DNA of 64,000 nt from CAVYUC01 sp963816685 (GCA_963816685.1 CAWFMB010000014.1:714366-778365), one strand, 5' to 3'. Positions 27,884 through 37,342 are shown, counted from the first letter of the stretch. Program-made: numbers and translations. Notes: a model not told the origin generated them from the letters alone.

Positions 27884-29311
27884 TCAAATTTTAATTGCTG
27901 CAACGGTTGGTTTTCCTGAATACATATGAAAAAGAAAATAGGTAAGTGCAGAAAATGATATCCCAAAAATATTGGCATCCAGCCCAAAAGGAAGGTCCAG
28001 TCCGGTTAAAATCAGAATCAATGTCATACTTCCACCTGAAATCATCGACCAGAATGCACCGGCAGAACTCCTGCTGTTCAGGAAAATTCCTGCAAGAACA
28101 GGAACAAACAGGCCGGAAACCATGAACGAATAGGAGTGAAGCATGAGCTGAAGAACATTTGGAACTTTCCAGGAAATCAGCAATGCGAGAATGCCGAGGA
28201 AAAGCGTGGTGACCTGTGACAATGTCATTATCTTTGGTGACTTGTGACGTTTGAAAATATCTGTAATTACATTCCCTGAAGCTGCCATTAAACAGCTGTC
28301 GGCAGTTGACATGATTGCTGAAAAGTAGGAAGATAATATGATGCCCGTTAAACCAACCGGAAGAATTGTCCGCAGAAGAACCGGTAACCCCATTTCAGGG
28401 TCAAAGGCTGCTGAAGAAGTATGGCCGATTAATCCGTTCATAAAAGCCGCTTTTGCAAAAAGCCCAAGGATTACTCCGGTAAAAGCCATCACCGGATATT
28501 CAAACAATCCGGCAATAAACCATGCACGTTGTGCAGTTTTTTTATCTTTCGATGCGTAAATCCGCTGGTACAATGTCATCCCGATAAACCAGATGGGAAC
28601 GATGGTGATAAACCAGTTAACGATTTGCTGCCATGAAATTTCAGTTAAACTGAAAAAATGATGCGGTAGTGTATTTTTTAATGTTTCGTAACCTCCAATT
28701 CCGAAATAACAAAATGGAAGGGCAATAAAAACCAACCCGATCATTAGTACAAGCCATTGGATTGTATCGGTGTAAATAACTGCTTTTATACCACCAATTG
28801 AGGTGTAAACTACTGCAATGGCTCCCATTATTATTAAAGCCATTTGCAACGATATTCCCGGGAAAGTTGCGGAAGCCAGTTTGGCGCCGGCGAGAATTTG
28901 TGAACTTGTAAATCCCAAATACCCGATTGCAGAAATTATACCGGCAACAAATGCAACTTTACTGTTGTAAAGGTGCTGTAGGAATTGCGGAAAGGAAAGA
29001 AAATTGTGCCGGGCAGCAAGTTTCGAAACTTTGGGAATAAGCAAAACTGCACTGAGCCATGCGCCAATCAGGCCGGTAAACAGTAACCATGTTCCGGAAA
29101 GCCCCATGACAAATCCCAGGCCTCCCAATCCAATTGAAAATCCGCCCCCAACATCTGTTGCAACAACCGATAACCCAATATGCATTGAATTCATTTTCCT
29201 GCCTCCAACAAAATAATCATCGGCAGAATTATTTTTCCGCATAAAATAAAATCCAATTCCAAGCATAAATGCAAGGTAAACTGCAAATATCAGGAAATCA
29301 ATCCAGTGCAT
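27884..29311 (-). CDS. Sodium:solute symporter (SSS family)
   Basis: 475 residues with ~13 hydrophobic helices. SSS signatures include DYFVGGRKMNSMHIGLSVVATDVGGGFSIGLGGLGF near the N-terminus, a GIKAVIYTDTIQW helix, and SSYFSAIMSTADSCLMAASGNVITDI carrying the Na2-site Ser residues. It couples Na+ entry to uptake of an organic solute. It begins 4 bp after a small winged-helix gene and lies downstream of ablA-ablB, so a link to lysine or osmolyte physiology is plausible but inferred. Confidence 0.9.
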   Translation of the reverse strand: MHWIDFLIFAVYLAFMLGIGFYFMRKNNSADDYFVGGRKMNSMHIGLSVVATDVGGGFSIGLGGLGFVMGLSGTWLLFTGLIGAWLSAVLLIPKVSKLAARHNFLSFPQFLQHLYNSKVAFVAGIISAIGYLGFTSSQILAGAKLASATFPGISLQMALIIMGAIAVVYTSIGGIKAVIYTDTIQWLVLMIGLVFIALPFCYFGIGGYETLKNTLPHHFFSLTEISWQQIVNWFITIVPIWFIGMTLYQRIYASKDKKTAQRAWFIAGLFEYPVMAFTGVILGLFAKAAFMNGLIGHTSSAAFDPEMGLPVLLRTILPVGLTGIILSSYFSAIMSTADSCLMAASGNVITDIFKRHKSPKIMTLSQVTTLFLGILALLISWKVPNVLQLMLHSYSFMVSGLFVPVLAGIFLNSRSSAGAFWSMISGGSMTLILILTGLDLPFGLDANIFGISFSALTYFLFHMYSGKPTVAAIKI

Positions 29312-29315
29312 CGAA

Positions 29316-29519
29316 CTACTTTGAATTGATATTAATTTCGAACTGTAGCGGAGGATCAGAATGCTTTATAATCCCTTTCGACAATAAGTTGTTAATACAC
29401 TGGTGACCGTGGTGGTAAGAAAGTTTATGTTCTTTCACCACTTCACCTAAAAAACTGGGACCGTTTTCATCGAGAAACTTTACAATTTTTAATTCGGTTT
29501 TATCTTTAACTTTTGGCAT
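29316..29519 (-). CDS. Small winged-helix-like protein
   Basis: 67 residues. The pattern KIVKFLDENGPSFLGEVVKEHKLSYHHGHQCINNLLSKGIIKHSD resembles a winged helix: helix, turn, recognition helix, then a wing before a short beta strand. It has no other domain. It is 4 bp from the SSS transporter gene and 14 bp after the Cys-rich small gene, so it is likely part of one operon. It could be a local DNA-binding regulator. No named family was recognised. Confidence 0.65.
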   Translation of the reverse strand: MPKVKDKTELKIVKFLDENGPSFLGEVVKEHKLSYHHGHQCINNLLSKGIIKHSDPPLQFEININSK

Positions 29520-29533
29520 ATTTTTATTTCATT

Positions 29534-29734
29534 TTAAAATTTATAAGGTGTCGTATCCTCATTAATAAGTTGTCCCTGTTCCAAAAGCTGAAATCTTTTG
29601 CAGTTGTTCCAACCTTTTGGTCCGCGGTTGCAAAACACATTTTTAATAAGAAACAACGGTTTTTTTATTCTCTTGTTTTTATTCTGATAAACAGTGCACT
29701 CTCCTGAATATTTGCATAATTTTCCTAAATGCAT
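29534..29734 (-). CDS. Small four-cysteine protein (66 aa)
   Basis: The sequence has paired cysteines, KLCKYSGECTVYQ near the start and KNVFCNRGPKGWNNCKRFQ in the middle, in a pattern suggesting a small zinc- or Fe-S-binding fold. It starts only 2 bp after the ablB stop, consistent with translational coupling. I recognise no named family. Its place between ablB and the winged-helix gene supports it being real. Confidence 0.6.
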   Translation of the reverse strand: MHLGKLCKYSGECTVYQNKNKRIKKPLFLIKNVFCNRGPKGWNNCKRFQLLEQGQLINEDTTPYKF

Positions 29735-29736
29735 AA

Positions 29737-30571
29737 TTATATATGTTTATATAAAACATTCATACTTTCTATACTGCCCGAAATATTGGTATTGTTGACC
29801 AGCGTTCCCGAGTAGTTATAACCTGAATTCAAAAAGGTTTTGTTCATTCCCGGTTCTTTTAGCCGGGCAATGGTATAAACTGTTTTAATGTTTTCAATTT
29901 TCATCTCTACTTCCATGTGCATCAGCAACATGAAATGCAAGTTTCCGGCCCCGGTATTCCGGCAAAACAGCAAAATCTGTCATTTCTGCATTCCTGTTTT
30001 TATAATCGATTTCAGCAGTTGAAGCTGCAATGAGCCTGGTTTTGTCTTTCACTCCAAAATAGCGGGTTCCCTCTTCCTGCATTGTTTTTACAATATATTC
30101 AGGATCGTGAACCGGAAACGGGTAGGTTTCGAAAACCTGACTGAAAACCGCACTAATTGCAGGTGCATCCTTTTCTGTCAGTTCGCCGGTTTCGTATTTT
30201 TGATTGTACTGCTGCGTCTGATTCTTTTTGGTTTTCCGGGTCAGTAATTCAAAAAATTGATCCAACTCACTGACAGGAACCTTCTTTCTATTGATATCAA
30301 TAAATTTTGAAACAAGCAAACAATCAGCTGAATTTTTATAAAACTTTGGGATGAAAGCTTCCACCTGATATCCGTTTACCAAAAAAACAGGCAATGCATC
30401 CGGTTGAACCTTTGCAAAAATCTTTGTATACTTTTCCTGTTTTGCTAGCTTTTCCAATTCTTCAGTAACTTTACCTGCATCGCCCGATGCAAGCTTCATG
30501 ATATAAATCCTGTTGTTTACCTTTCCGTGCTGAATGACTGATCTGCCAATGGTTTCAATTTTATCCTGCAT
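29737..30571 (-). CDS. ablB: Beta-lysine N-acetyltransferase AblB, interrupted by a frameshift
   Basis: The first part (start at 30571, MQDKIETIGRSVIQHGKVNNRIYIM, behind a strong GGGAGGAAG ribosome site) has a GNAT fold ending VLPEYRGRKLAFH. It then runs into a stop at 29894 in frame. The missing AblB C-terminus, KTVYTIARLKEPGMNKTFLNSGYNYSGTL...SGSIESMNVLYKHI, is encoded in the adjacent frame from ~29930 to 29737. A single extra base near 29930 accounts for this. AblB acetylates beta-lysine at the epsilon-amino group to give the compatible solute N-epsilon-acetyl-beta-lysine. It overlaps ablA by 11 bp. Confidence 0.85.
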
Positions 30572-31880
30572 CTTCCTCCCTTCTGCTGTGCCTTTCATTA
30601 TTGCCAGGGATTAATGAAATCGTTGAATCAACATCCGACAATAATTTTTCAATACCTATTGATTTTTGCTCGTCCACTTCTTCCAAGTGCAGGTCGAGAT
30701 TGCAACTGTCGCAATCACGATCACAAAATTTGGAAGTGTAGCTTTCTGGTTCATTGTATGTTGTTATAATTCCTTCGTAATTTCTAAGCACCACTTTGTT
30801 GGTCGACCACGAAATAATGTAATTTGGGGCAACAGGTATTTTACCGCCGCCGCCGGGAGCATCAATTACATAGGTTGGAACCGCAAAACCAGTCGTGTGG
30901 CCGATTAAACTTTCCATTATTTCTATTCCTTTTCCAACCGGAGTACGAAAATGGGAAAGTCCTTCAGATAAATCACATTGATACAAGTAATAAGGGCGCA
31001 CCCGGTTTTGTACGAGTTTGTGAACAAGGGTCTTCATAATACGAGGACAATCATTTACATCGGCAAGTAAAACTGATTGGTTACCAAGCGGGAAACCTGC
31101 ATTGGCTAATTTTGTAAGCGATTCTTTTGCCGAAGTTGTAATTTCACGAGGATGGTTAAAATGAGTGTTTATCCAAAGAGGATGATATTTTTTAAGGATG
31201 CTGAGTAAACTATCCGTAATGCGGTATGGCAAAACAACCGGCATTCTGGTTCCTATACGAACTATTTCGACATGAGGGATAGCAGTAATTTCAGACAGCA
31301 ACCAGTCGAGATAGCTGTCTGAGAGCATTAACGGGTCACCCCCCGAAAGCAGCACATCTCTGACCTGCGGCGTATTTTTAATGTATTCTATACCCTTTTT
31401 CAACTGCTCTTTTGATGGAATGGAATCCACATCGCCCACTTTCCGTTTGCGTGTGCAGTGTCTGCAATACATGGAGCAAACATTACTTACATGAAACAGC
31501 ACCCGGTCCGGATAACGATGCGTAATCCCTTCCACCGGACTGTCATGTTCTTCTGATAATGGATCGGCCATGTCTGTTTTAAGAACAGTTAACTCCTCAA
31601 TATTGGCAAAAGCCTGTTTAAATACAGGATCATTCCTGTAATTTTTGTTGTCGATTAATGATAAGTAATACGGTGTTATTGATAACGGAAAACGATTGAG
31701 TGTTTTCTCAATTAACTGCTTTTCCTTTTCAGGGAACTTAATTCCGGTTAAAAACTCAAACTTTTCAATTGTTTTAACTGTATGTTTTAACTGCCATTTC
31801 CAGTCCTTCCAGTTGGAAATGTTACTGTTAGGTGTAATTTTTTCAGCAATATCCTGCTGAATATTGTTAAATATCTCCAT
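30561..31880 (-). CDS. ablA: Lysine 2,3-aminomutase (radical SAM)
   Basis: 439 residues. The radical SAM triad Cys135-Cys139-Cys142 lies in CSMYCRHCTRKRKVG. The PLP-binding region is DAPGGGGKIPVAPNYI, and a C-terminal zinc-type cluster is CDRDCDSCNLDLH. The enzyme converts L-alpha-lysine to L-beta-lysine. The adjacent ablB shows that the product is acetylated to an osmolyte rather than fermented. A close-to-consensus promoter precedes the gene. Confidence 0.94.
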   Translation of the reverse strand: MEIFNNIQQDIAEKITPNSNISNWKDWKWQLKHTVKTIEKFEFLTGIKFPEKEKQLIEKTLNRFPLSITPYYLSLIDNKNYRNDPVFKQAFANIEELTVLKTDMADPLSEEHDSPVEGITHRYPDRVLFHVSNVCSMYCRHCTRKRKVGDVDSIPSKEQLKKGIEYIKNTPQVRDVLLSGGDPLMLSDSYLDWLLSEITAIPHVEIVRIGTRMPVVLPYRITDSLLSILKKYHPLWINTHFNHPREITTSAKESLTKLANAGFPLGNQSVLLADVNDCPRIMKTLVHKLVQNRVRPYYLYQCDLSEGLSHFRTPVGKGIEIMESLIGHTTGFAVPTYVIDAPGGGGKIPVAPNYIISWSTNKVVLRNYEGIITTYNEPESYTSKFCDRDCDSCNLDLHLEEVDEQKSIGIEKLLSDVDSTISLIPGNNERHSRREEDAG

Positions 31881-31902
31881 AAAATATTTGTTTCTGTGCG
31901 AA

Positions 31903-31933
31903 CAAAAATAGGTAAATTAATTGGGCTGGCAAA
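31903..31933 (-). promoter_or_regulatory. Bacteroidota-type promoter of the abl operon
   Basis: On the minus strand, TTTG (31933-31930), a 19 bp spacer and TATTTTTG (31910-31903) end 22 bp upstream of the ablA start. Confidence 0.7.
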
Positions 31934-32067
31934 TGATATAATTCAGAATTGAAGCAATTTGTGTAAATTTAATGTGTTGTTATTAAGGCATGTAGCTCCT
32001 AATATCTATACGTTACTTAAAGGGGTTTAATAAAGAATTGTTCTAATTTAGTTTTTGTAGAAACAAT

Positions 32068-32550
32068 TTAAGATTTATCTTCAAGATTATCTTCGTAAGT
32101 AATTAATGGAGAAGCATCAATTTCGTTGATATTAAGAAGATTAATCAGGAGTTCAAGACTTTTACGAATTTGTTCAAAAGTTTCGGGATCAAGCTTTTGA
32201 AGCTTGTCAGACAACCGGTCGTGCAAAAGAGATGGAATCTTTTGCAGTAAATTATTTCCATTTGAAGTTAAAACAAGATTAACAACCCGTTTATCTCCCG
32301 ATTTGGGAAGCCGGGCAATCAAACCTTTCAGTTCAAGACGGTTAATTATTCCGCTTACAGTGCTTGAGTTTAAGTTGAGAAATTTTTTTAATTCACCCTG
32401 TGTGGCCTGAAAATTAGCAGAGTGATGGAGGTAATTCAAACACAGAACCTGTGGAATGCTCACTCCATATTCCTTTTGTATTTTTTTTGATTCAAGATTA
32501 ATTGAACGGACTATTTTACGGATCTTAATAAGTATTTCAGTATTGTCCAT
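32068..32550 (-). CDS. MarR-family transcriptional regulator
   Basis: 160 residues. The winged helix spans ~45-105: ATQGELKKFLNLNSSTVSGIINRLELKGLIARLPKSGDKRVVNLVLT, with the typical DxR wing (GDKR). Long flanking dimerisation helices are present. It lies 187 bp upstream of ablA on the same strand, so it may sense osmotic or metabolite signals and control the abl operon. That link is inference from position. Confidence 0.88.
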   Translation of the reverse strand: MDNTEILIKIRKIVRSINLESKKIQKEYGVSIPQVLCLNYLHHSANFQATQGELKKFLNLNSSTVSGIINRLELKGLIARLPKSGDKRVVNLVLTSNGNNLLQKIPSLLHDRLSDKLQKLDPETFEQIRKSLELLINLLNINEIDASPLITYEDNLEDKS

Positions 32551-32742
32551 ACTTGCTGCATTAAAAACTTTAAAAGTAATATATTTTTACTGAAGTGGAT
32601 GACATCTGAAATTAGGTGGTTTTAAATGAATGGAAATTGAAAATAATTAACTTGTTTTGTACAAAACATTCAACAATTATTGGGAATTCATATGAATTGA
32701 ATAATTTTGAATGAAAAATATAAACCAAAAAAACCAGGTAAA

Positions 32743-33618
32743 ATGTCATTTAAAAAAGGAACTGTCAAATTTTTATTATTTATCGGAATTGCAGCAATGG
32801 TGCAGCAATTTATGGTTTCATGTAATTCGGCACCTGCTGAAAAAAATATTGGATTGCAGCTGTATTCAGTTCGCGATGCAATGAAGGATAAGCCGGATAC
32901 TACTGTTGCCAAAGTTGGTGAAATGGGTTACAAATTTGTAGAAGCCGCTGGTTTCAGTGATGGCAAATTTTATGGAATGTCTCCGGAAGATTTTGCTGCA
33001 TTGTGCGAAGAAAACGGGATGCATTTCTGGGGTTCACATACCGGGCAGGATGTTCCTGATTCAGCAAGCTGGGATAAAACAATGGCGTGGTGGGATCAAT
33101 GCATTGAAGCGCATAAAGCTGCAGGTGTAAAATGGATTGTTCAGCCATGGATGGGTGGAGCTGGTTATGAAAGCATCGACGGATTAAAACGCTATTGTGA
33201 ATATTTTAATGCAGTTGGCGAAAAATGTAACCAACAGGGAATCCGTTTCGGTTATCACAATCACGACAAGGAATTTTCAACTGTACTCGATGGAAAACCA
33301 GTGTACGATTGGATGTTACAATGGACTGACCCCGATAAAGTCATGTTTGAAATGGATTTATACTGGATTGTTGAAGGCGGAAAAAATCCGGTGGATTATT
33401 TCAATGAATATCCGGGAAGGTTTTATTTATGGCATATAAAAGATAAGGAAGAAGTTGGAGCCAGCGGAAACATGGATTTTGAAGCTATTTTTGCAGCAAA
33501 GGAAAAAGCAGGGGTACAATACGGAATCGTTGAAGTGGAAGAATACAACTTCGAACCAATTGTCAGTGTGGAGAAAAGTCTTGAATTTTTAAATAATGCC
33601 GATTACGTGCAGTTTTAA
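32743..33618 (+). CDS. Sugar phosphate isomerase/epimerase-like TIM-barrel lipoprotein
   Basis: A lipoprotein signal (FLLFIGIAAMVQQFMVSC) precedes a TIM barrel with NIGLQLYSVRDAM, GYHNHDKEF (metal ligands), MFEMDLYWIVEGG and LWHIKDKE. These match the AP_endonuc_2 fold of xylose-isomerase-like enzymes. Such exported versions are common in Bacteroidota, near sugar-modification pathways, with unsettled substrates. An in-frame TTG at 32707 would add 12 residues. I chose ATG 32743 because the lysine-rich n-region and signal follow it directly. It is monocistronic, with a strong terminator. Confidence 0.85.
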   Translation: MSFKKGTVKFLLFIGIAAMVQQFMVSCNSAPAEKNIGLQLYSVRDAMKDKPDTTVAKVGEMGYKFVEAAGFSDGKFYGMSPEDFAALCEENGMHFWGSHTGQDVPDSASWDKTMAWWDQCIEAHKAAGVKWIVQPWMGGAGYESIDGLKRYCEYFNAVGEKCNQQGIRFGYHNHDKEFSTVLDGKPVYDWMLQWTDPDKVMFEMDLYWIVEGGKNPVDYFNEYPGRFYLWHIKDKEEVGASGNMDFEAIFAAKEKAGVQYGIVEVEEYNFEPIVSVEKSLEFLNNADYVQF

Positions 33619-33640
33619 AAAAATAGCAGCAATGAAATGA

Positions 33641-33677
33641 AAACGTGCCGTGATTATTAAAATCACGGCACGTTTTT
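33641..33677 (+). terminator. Strong hairpin terminator
   Basis: AAACGTGCCGTGAT and ATCACGGCACGTTT form a ~14 bp perfect stem with a 7-base loop, followed by a short T run. It separates the plus-strand TIM-barrel gene from the convergent minus-strand operon and may serve both. Confidence 0.85.
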
Positions 33678-33692
33678 ATTTGGAAAGCTGAA

Positions 33693-34328
33693 TTAAAACT
33701 TTCCAAATTTGAAGGTTGCACCAAAATTTAAACCGCGTAAAACATCAGAATCAGTATTGTACAATTCAACATTCGAAGTGTGCCGGTAACTTACCATCGC
33801 CGCAGCCCTGAAAAAGCGGGTTAAATTAAACTCAAGTTCAACTGCTGGTTCAACTACAAAAAATACATCCGTTCCATAATCATCAAATGGCTGGTATTCC
33901 CAGTAACCATAACCATAATTTTCGATCAACGTGGCTCCACCTACTCCAAATAACACAGGAAATGATACATGCACGGGCATTGTTCCCCCCAAAATGGGTT
34001 CAATAAAAACACCTCCGTATCCTCCGGCTAAGGTGTAATTTAAAGGATGATTGTTTAAATAGGTATGGTAATCAAGATTGTTGACGAATCCATATCCGCC
34101 AAGGCCGATTGCAAGTGAGTGATCGATAATAAAAGCACCGCGGCCGCCGGTAATAAATGCATCTTTACCATCGATTTGGGAGTAGGCAAAAGTCAGTGCT
34201 CCGTAAAAGCCATTGGTGTGCGGGTTCGAAAATATTGTCCTGATTTCGTTGTTGTTGTAATCGTCCTGTGCTGAGGCATGAATAGTAATTGCACATGCCA
34301 GTACCATTAGCAGTATTAATTTTTTCAT
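33693..34328 (-). CDS. Predicted outer-membrane beta-barrel protein
   Basis: 211 residues. The signal peptide (LILLMVLACAITIHASAQ) is followed by alternating amphipathic strands rich in Gly and aromatics (GFYGALTFAYSQI, AIGLGGYGF, YTLAGGYGGVFIEP) and a C-terminal strand ending in Phe (LNFGATFKFGKF). No named family is certain. It is the last gene of the ECF-sigma operon, so it is probably an envelope-stress or sigma-dependent surface component. Confidence 0.75.
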   Translation of the reverse strand: MKKLILLMVLACAITIHASAQDDYNNNEIRTIFSNPHTNGFYGALTFAYSQIDGKDAFITGGRGAFIIDHSLAIGLGGYGFVNNLDYHTYLNNHPLNYTLAGGYGGVFIEPILGGTMPVHVSFPVLFGVGGATLIENYGYGYWEYQPFDDYGTDVFFVVEPAVELEFNLTRFFRAAAMVSYRHTSNVELYNTDSDVLRGLNFGATFKFGKF

Positions 34329-34362
34329 GGCGAAATGTTTTAAAATTTATAAAATAGTTGTT

Positions 34363-34857
34363 TTAAAAAAGATATTTTATGGTGAAAGCAAAATCGAAAA
34401 GTTGGAGATCAAAATTTTCGCGTCCCAATAAATCGAAGAATGGTTTTACTTCCAGTCCTGCGGAAACCGGTGCTGCGTCGAAAACATATTCAAGTCCTGC
34501 CAAACCATCGAGCCCCACAATAGCCGAAGCCCGTGAATCGTACCAGCGCGTATTGTTCCGGAAATGTGGTTCATCCCAGGTCTCAAAACCACCATGGACG
34601 CCAAATCCGTAGTAAAATACAATCTGGTAGGCAAAATCAAACAAATCATATTTATGATACTCCTTCAGCACATGAAGTTGGACGCCACCTTGGCGCGTTC
34701 CCAGCAGGAATTTAAATGAATTCAGGTCGTCGGTGTACATCCTGTATTCAAAACCTGAAGTATAACCTCCGCGAATTCCAACTGCCCTGGTGAATCCCTG
34801 CGACCAAACAGAATTTGTTGCAGCTGTTAAAATGAGAAGTATCAAAAATTTCTTCAT
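34363..34857 (-). CDS. Predicted outer-membrane protein, small barrel
   Basis: About 164 residues. The signal peptide (KKFLILLILTAATNSVWSQ) is followed by an eight-strand-like barrel beginning GIRGGYTSGFEYRMY and ending FDFAFTIKYLF with a terminal Phe. An upstream Met at 34863 is an alternative start. This short-barrel type is widespread in Bacteroidota without a defined function. It lies in the sigma operon between the head-GIN protein and the other barrel. Confidence 0.75.
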   Translation of the reverse strand: MKKFLILLILTAATNSVWSQGFTRAVGIRGGYTSGFEYRMYTDDLNSFKFLLGTRQGGVQLHVLKEYHKYDLFDFAYQIVFYYGFGVHGGFETWDEPHFRNNTRWYDSRASAIVGLDGLAGLEYVFDAAPVSAGLEVKPFFDLLGRENFDLQLFDFAFTIKYLF

Positions 34858-34884
34858 GAACATTCGGTTTACGGTTCAATTTAC

Positions 34885-35604
34885 TTAATTTTCATGAAAT
34901 ACTTTTCCCGATCCTGATATATGTGTTTCGATTTCCGGAGAACCAATATAATAAACATTGCCGCTTCCTGAAATTGTTGCTTTTAAAAAACGGTCAACAT
35001 CGATCCAGACATTTCCGGAACCTGAAATTTTTGTTTCACAGTCAATGACAGCAAAATCATACGCATCTATTTTACCTGAACCGCTGATGTTAAAATCTGC
35101 ACTTGTGGCTCCGCCCGACAATAACAGGCTTCCTGAACCTGAAACCACTGCATCCAATGATTCTGCATTGATTGCAGTTTCAATTGTTCCTGAACCTGAT
35201 ATTACAATATCCACATTTTCGCTTGTAAAATGACCGGTGGTAATAATTCCTGAACCACTTTGTTTGATACTTTCCAAACGGGGTACGGAAATATAAACTT
35301 CCATTGGTCTTGTGTTTTTGATGTTGTGCACTCCGCGAACGTGCAGCCGAAGTGTGTTGCCGTTAACATCGGTTTCAATGTAAGGAAGAATATTTGATTC
35401 AGCGTTGATTACAACGTCCGTGCGGTTACCGTTTGTAATATGCACATCAAAAGATCCTTCCGATTTTACTTTGTCAAACCCTGAAGTGATTCTTCCTTCA
35501 GAAGCTTCAATACCGTTACCTCGAACGGTGAAATCCTCGATACAACCTGTAGTTGCCAATCCCAGCAATGTGCCGGCTAAAAAAAGTAATTTAATTGTTT
35601 TCAT
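34885..35604 (-). CDS. Head-GIN (DUF2807) domain lipoprotein
   Basis: A lipoprotein signal (LLFLAGTLLGLATTGC) is followed by repeated short beta-strand turns with SGSG motifs (ISGSGTIETAI, VSGSGSLLLSG, ISGSGKIDAYD, ISGSGNVWIDV, ISGSGNVYYIG), typical of the head-GIN right-handed beta fold. The family is predicted to be adhesin- or cell-surface-related in Bacteroidota. An upstream Met at 35688 exists, but the signal starts at 35604. It is in the operon of the ECF sigma factor. Confidence 0.88.
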   Translation of the reverse strand: MKTIKLLFLAGTLLGLATTGCIEDFTVRGNGIEASEGRITSGFDKVKSEGSFDVHITNGNRTDVVINAESNILPYIETDVNGNTLRLHVRGVHNIKNTRPMEVYISVPRLESIKQSGSGIITTGHFTSENVDIVISGSGTIETAINAESLDAVVSGSGSLLLSGGATSADFNISGSGKIDAYDFAVIDCETKISGSGNVWIDVDRFLKATISGSGNVYYIGSPEIETHISGSGKVFHEN

Positions 35605-35726
35605 GACTTGCAAATTTTCTGTTATGTTTCTGTTTTGTTTTCTATACCTGTATTGACAGCAGATTTTCGCAACGGTTGCAAAAAGCATGCAATTTTTTTT
35701 AATCTTTTTTAACTTTATATAAAAAA

Positions 35727-36821
35727 TTAATTTGCGAATACATTTACCTCCCCGGAAGAAGCATTTATAAAGAGCCTGGTTTTACTGTTTTTTTCTGTAC
35801 CGAAATTACCTTTTAACCTGGTTTTACCTTCTTTTTCATCCAGTACCGTTTTTTCTTTAATTTCCATTTGAGTACACAATTCCACATCTGCTTTTGTATG
35901 GGTGATTTCAAATCCGAACTGAGAATTTGAATCAAAATAAAGATTGATATCCGTTGATTTTGATTCGATAAGGAAATTGCTGAAATCTGCCGCAGTTTTT
36001 TGAATATCGATATCACCGTATTCGACCCGCATCGTAAGCCGGTCGGTAAGTTCATTTATCCTGAAATTGGAGAAACTGCCGGTGGCCTCGATTAAATCTA
36101 CCCGGCGAATCCTGAACTTATCGCGGCGGGAATCCGCATTTAAATCATTTAACTCTGCAATTTCCAGATCAGAAGATTTGCTGCTGATACGTAATGTCTC
36201 AGCTTTTTTAATGTACAAATCGCTGTAGTTGCATTCAATGCGTGCAGAATTGATCTGATTAATTGTTGCATCTGCGAAATTTAAAATAAGGGATAATCTG
36301 TTTTCAAAATCATGAGCCTTAAGGTTGCCGTTGGAAAGATCGATTTCTACTTCACTTTTAAAATCGCCGATAAAAATATCCCCAAATTTATTTTCTACTT
36401 TTAAATTATTGGTTGCAGGCAGCCAGACAGTATAATCGATTTGCATGTTTGAACCCGACTGCAAAAGGGTTTCCTTAAATTTCATGAATTCCTTTTCGAG
36501 GGTGCTCATATTTTCACCAACATTGGTGCGGATAATCAGAAAATGCTGACTATCGGTAAAATCAAAGTCAATCTGGTCGATCAGTTTTTCAAGCTTCGAG
36601 AGCTTTTTTTCTTCCACCCTGATTTTAATATTCACTGTCACCGAATCTTTGTCCCAGGTATTCAATTCAACCTTTCCGTATTTGTTTGAAATTTCGATGC
36701 GGGTTTCAGGACTAACTGCATATTTTTTATTTATCTCTTTTGTTTCGGTAAACTGGGCAAAAACGTGTGAGGGAAAAATTAATCCGGCAAAAACGAACAG
36801 TAAAATCTTTATCAAATTCAT
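35727..36821 (-). CDS. DUF4097-like putative adhesin
   Basis: About 364 residues with a signal peptide (LIKILLFVFAGLIFPSHVFAQ). The rest is a ladder of short beta strands (IEISNKYGKVELNTWDKDSVTVNI, LKVENKFGDIFIGDF, SNGNLKAHDF, VEYGDIDIQ). This is the DUF4097/DUF4098-type solenoid found beside sigma/anti-sigma pairs. It probably sits in the periplasm or at the surface. The Met at 36839 overlaps the upstream gene, and the signal fits the start at 36821. Confidence 0.78.
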   Translation of the reverse strand: MNLIKILLFVFAGLIFPSHVFAQFTETKEINKKYAVSPETRIEISNKYGKVELNTWDKDSVTVNIKIRVEEKKLSKLEKLIDQIDFDFTDSQHFLIIRTNVGENMSTLEKEFMKFKETLLQSGSNMQIDYTVWLPATNNLKVENKFGDIFIGDFKSEVEIDLSNGNLKAHDFENRLSLILNFADATINQINSARIECNYSDLYIKKAETLRISSKSSDLEIAELNDLNADSRRDKFRIRRVDLIEATGSFSNFRINELTDRLTMRVEYGDIDIQKTAADFSNFLIESKSTDINLYFDSNSQFGFEITHTKADVELCTQMEIKEKTVLDEKEGKTRLKGNFGTEKNSKTRLFINASSGEVNVFAN

Positions 36822-36832
36822 TGTAATCTGTT

Positions 36833-37342
36833 TTAGCAATTTATTTGTTCCAGCACATCGTCAACAAGTTTCAGACGGTACCGGTTATTTTCAATCATTG
36901 CTTCAATCACCATTTTGTTTGAAACATTTTCACGCAAGTCGCTTTTCAGTACATTGTACATTTGCTCCAGTTCAGTGAGATCGCCTTCAATTTCCTGCTT
37001 CAATTCAGGGAATGTATAATAGCATTTTTGTATCTCTTTTAATTTTGAATCAACCTGATTGGCATAGTAAGATTCGGCTTCGATTAGTTCACGCAATTCC
37101 GGATCACCGGAAACCCCGGCATATTTACCTGTTGGCAAAATATCGTTTTTAACAAGTAATGCTGCAGTAACAATTACAATTACAACAACCACTGCAATTT
37201 TGTACAGCAAAGGATTTATCCTCAACCTTTTTGATTTTTGGGAATTTGCTTTGATTTTTTGCCAGACTTCGGGCGAGGGTCCCGGCTGGTCAAATGCTGC
37301 ACGATTGGTTTTAATAAATTCTTCCAAACGATCAGTTCTCAT
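36833..37342 (-). CDS. Putative anti-sigma factor (single-pass membrane protein)
   Basis: About 169 residues. The cytoplasmic N-terminus (RTDRLEEFIKTNRAAFDQPGPSPEVWQKI) is followed by one membrane helix (IAVVVVIVIVTAALLV) and a periplasmic helical domain. It overlaps the end of the sigma-factor gene by 11 bp, the classical arrangement for an ECF sigma factor and its membrane anti-sigma. It lacks a ZAS zinc motif, so the assignment rests on topology and context. Confidence 0.7.
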   Translation of the reverse strand: MRTDRLEEFIKTNRAAFDQPGPSPEVWQKIKANSQKSKRLRINPLLYKIAVVVVIVIVTAALLVKNDILPTGKYAGVSGDPELRELIEAESYYANQVDSKLKEIQKCYYTFPELKQEIEGDLTELEQMYNVLKSDLRENVSNKMVIEAMIENNRYRLKLVDDVLEQINC

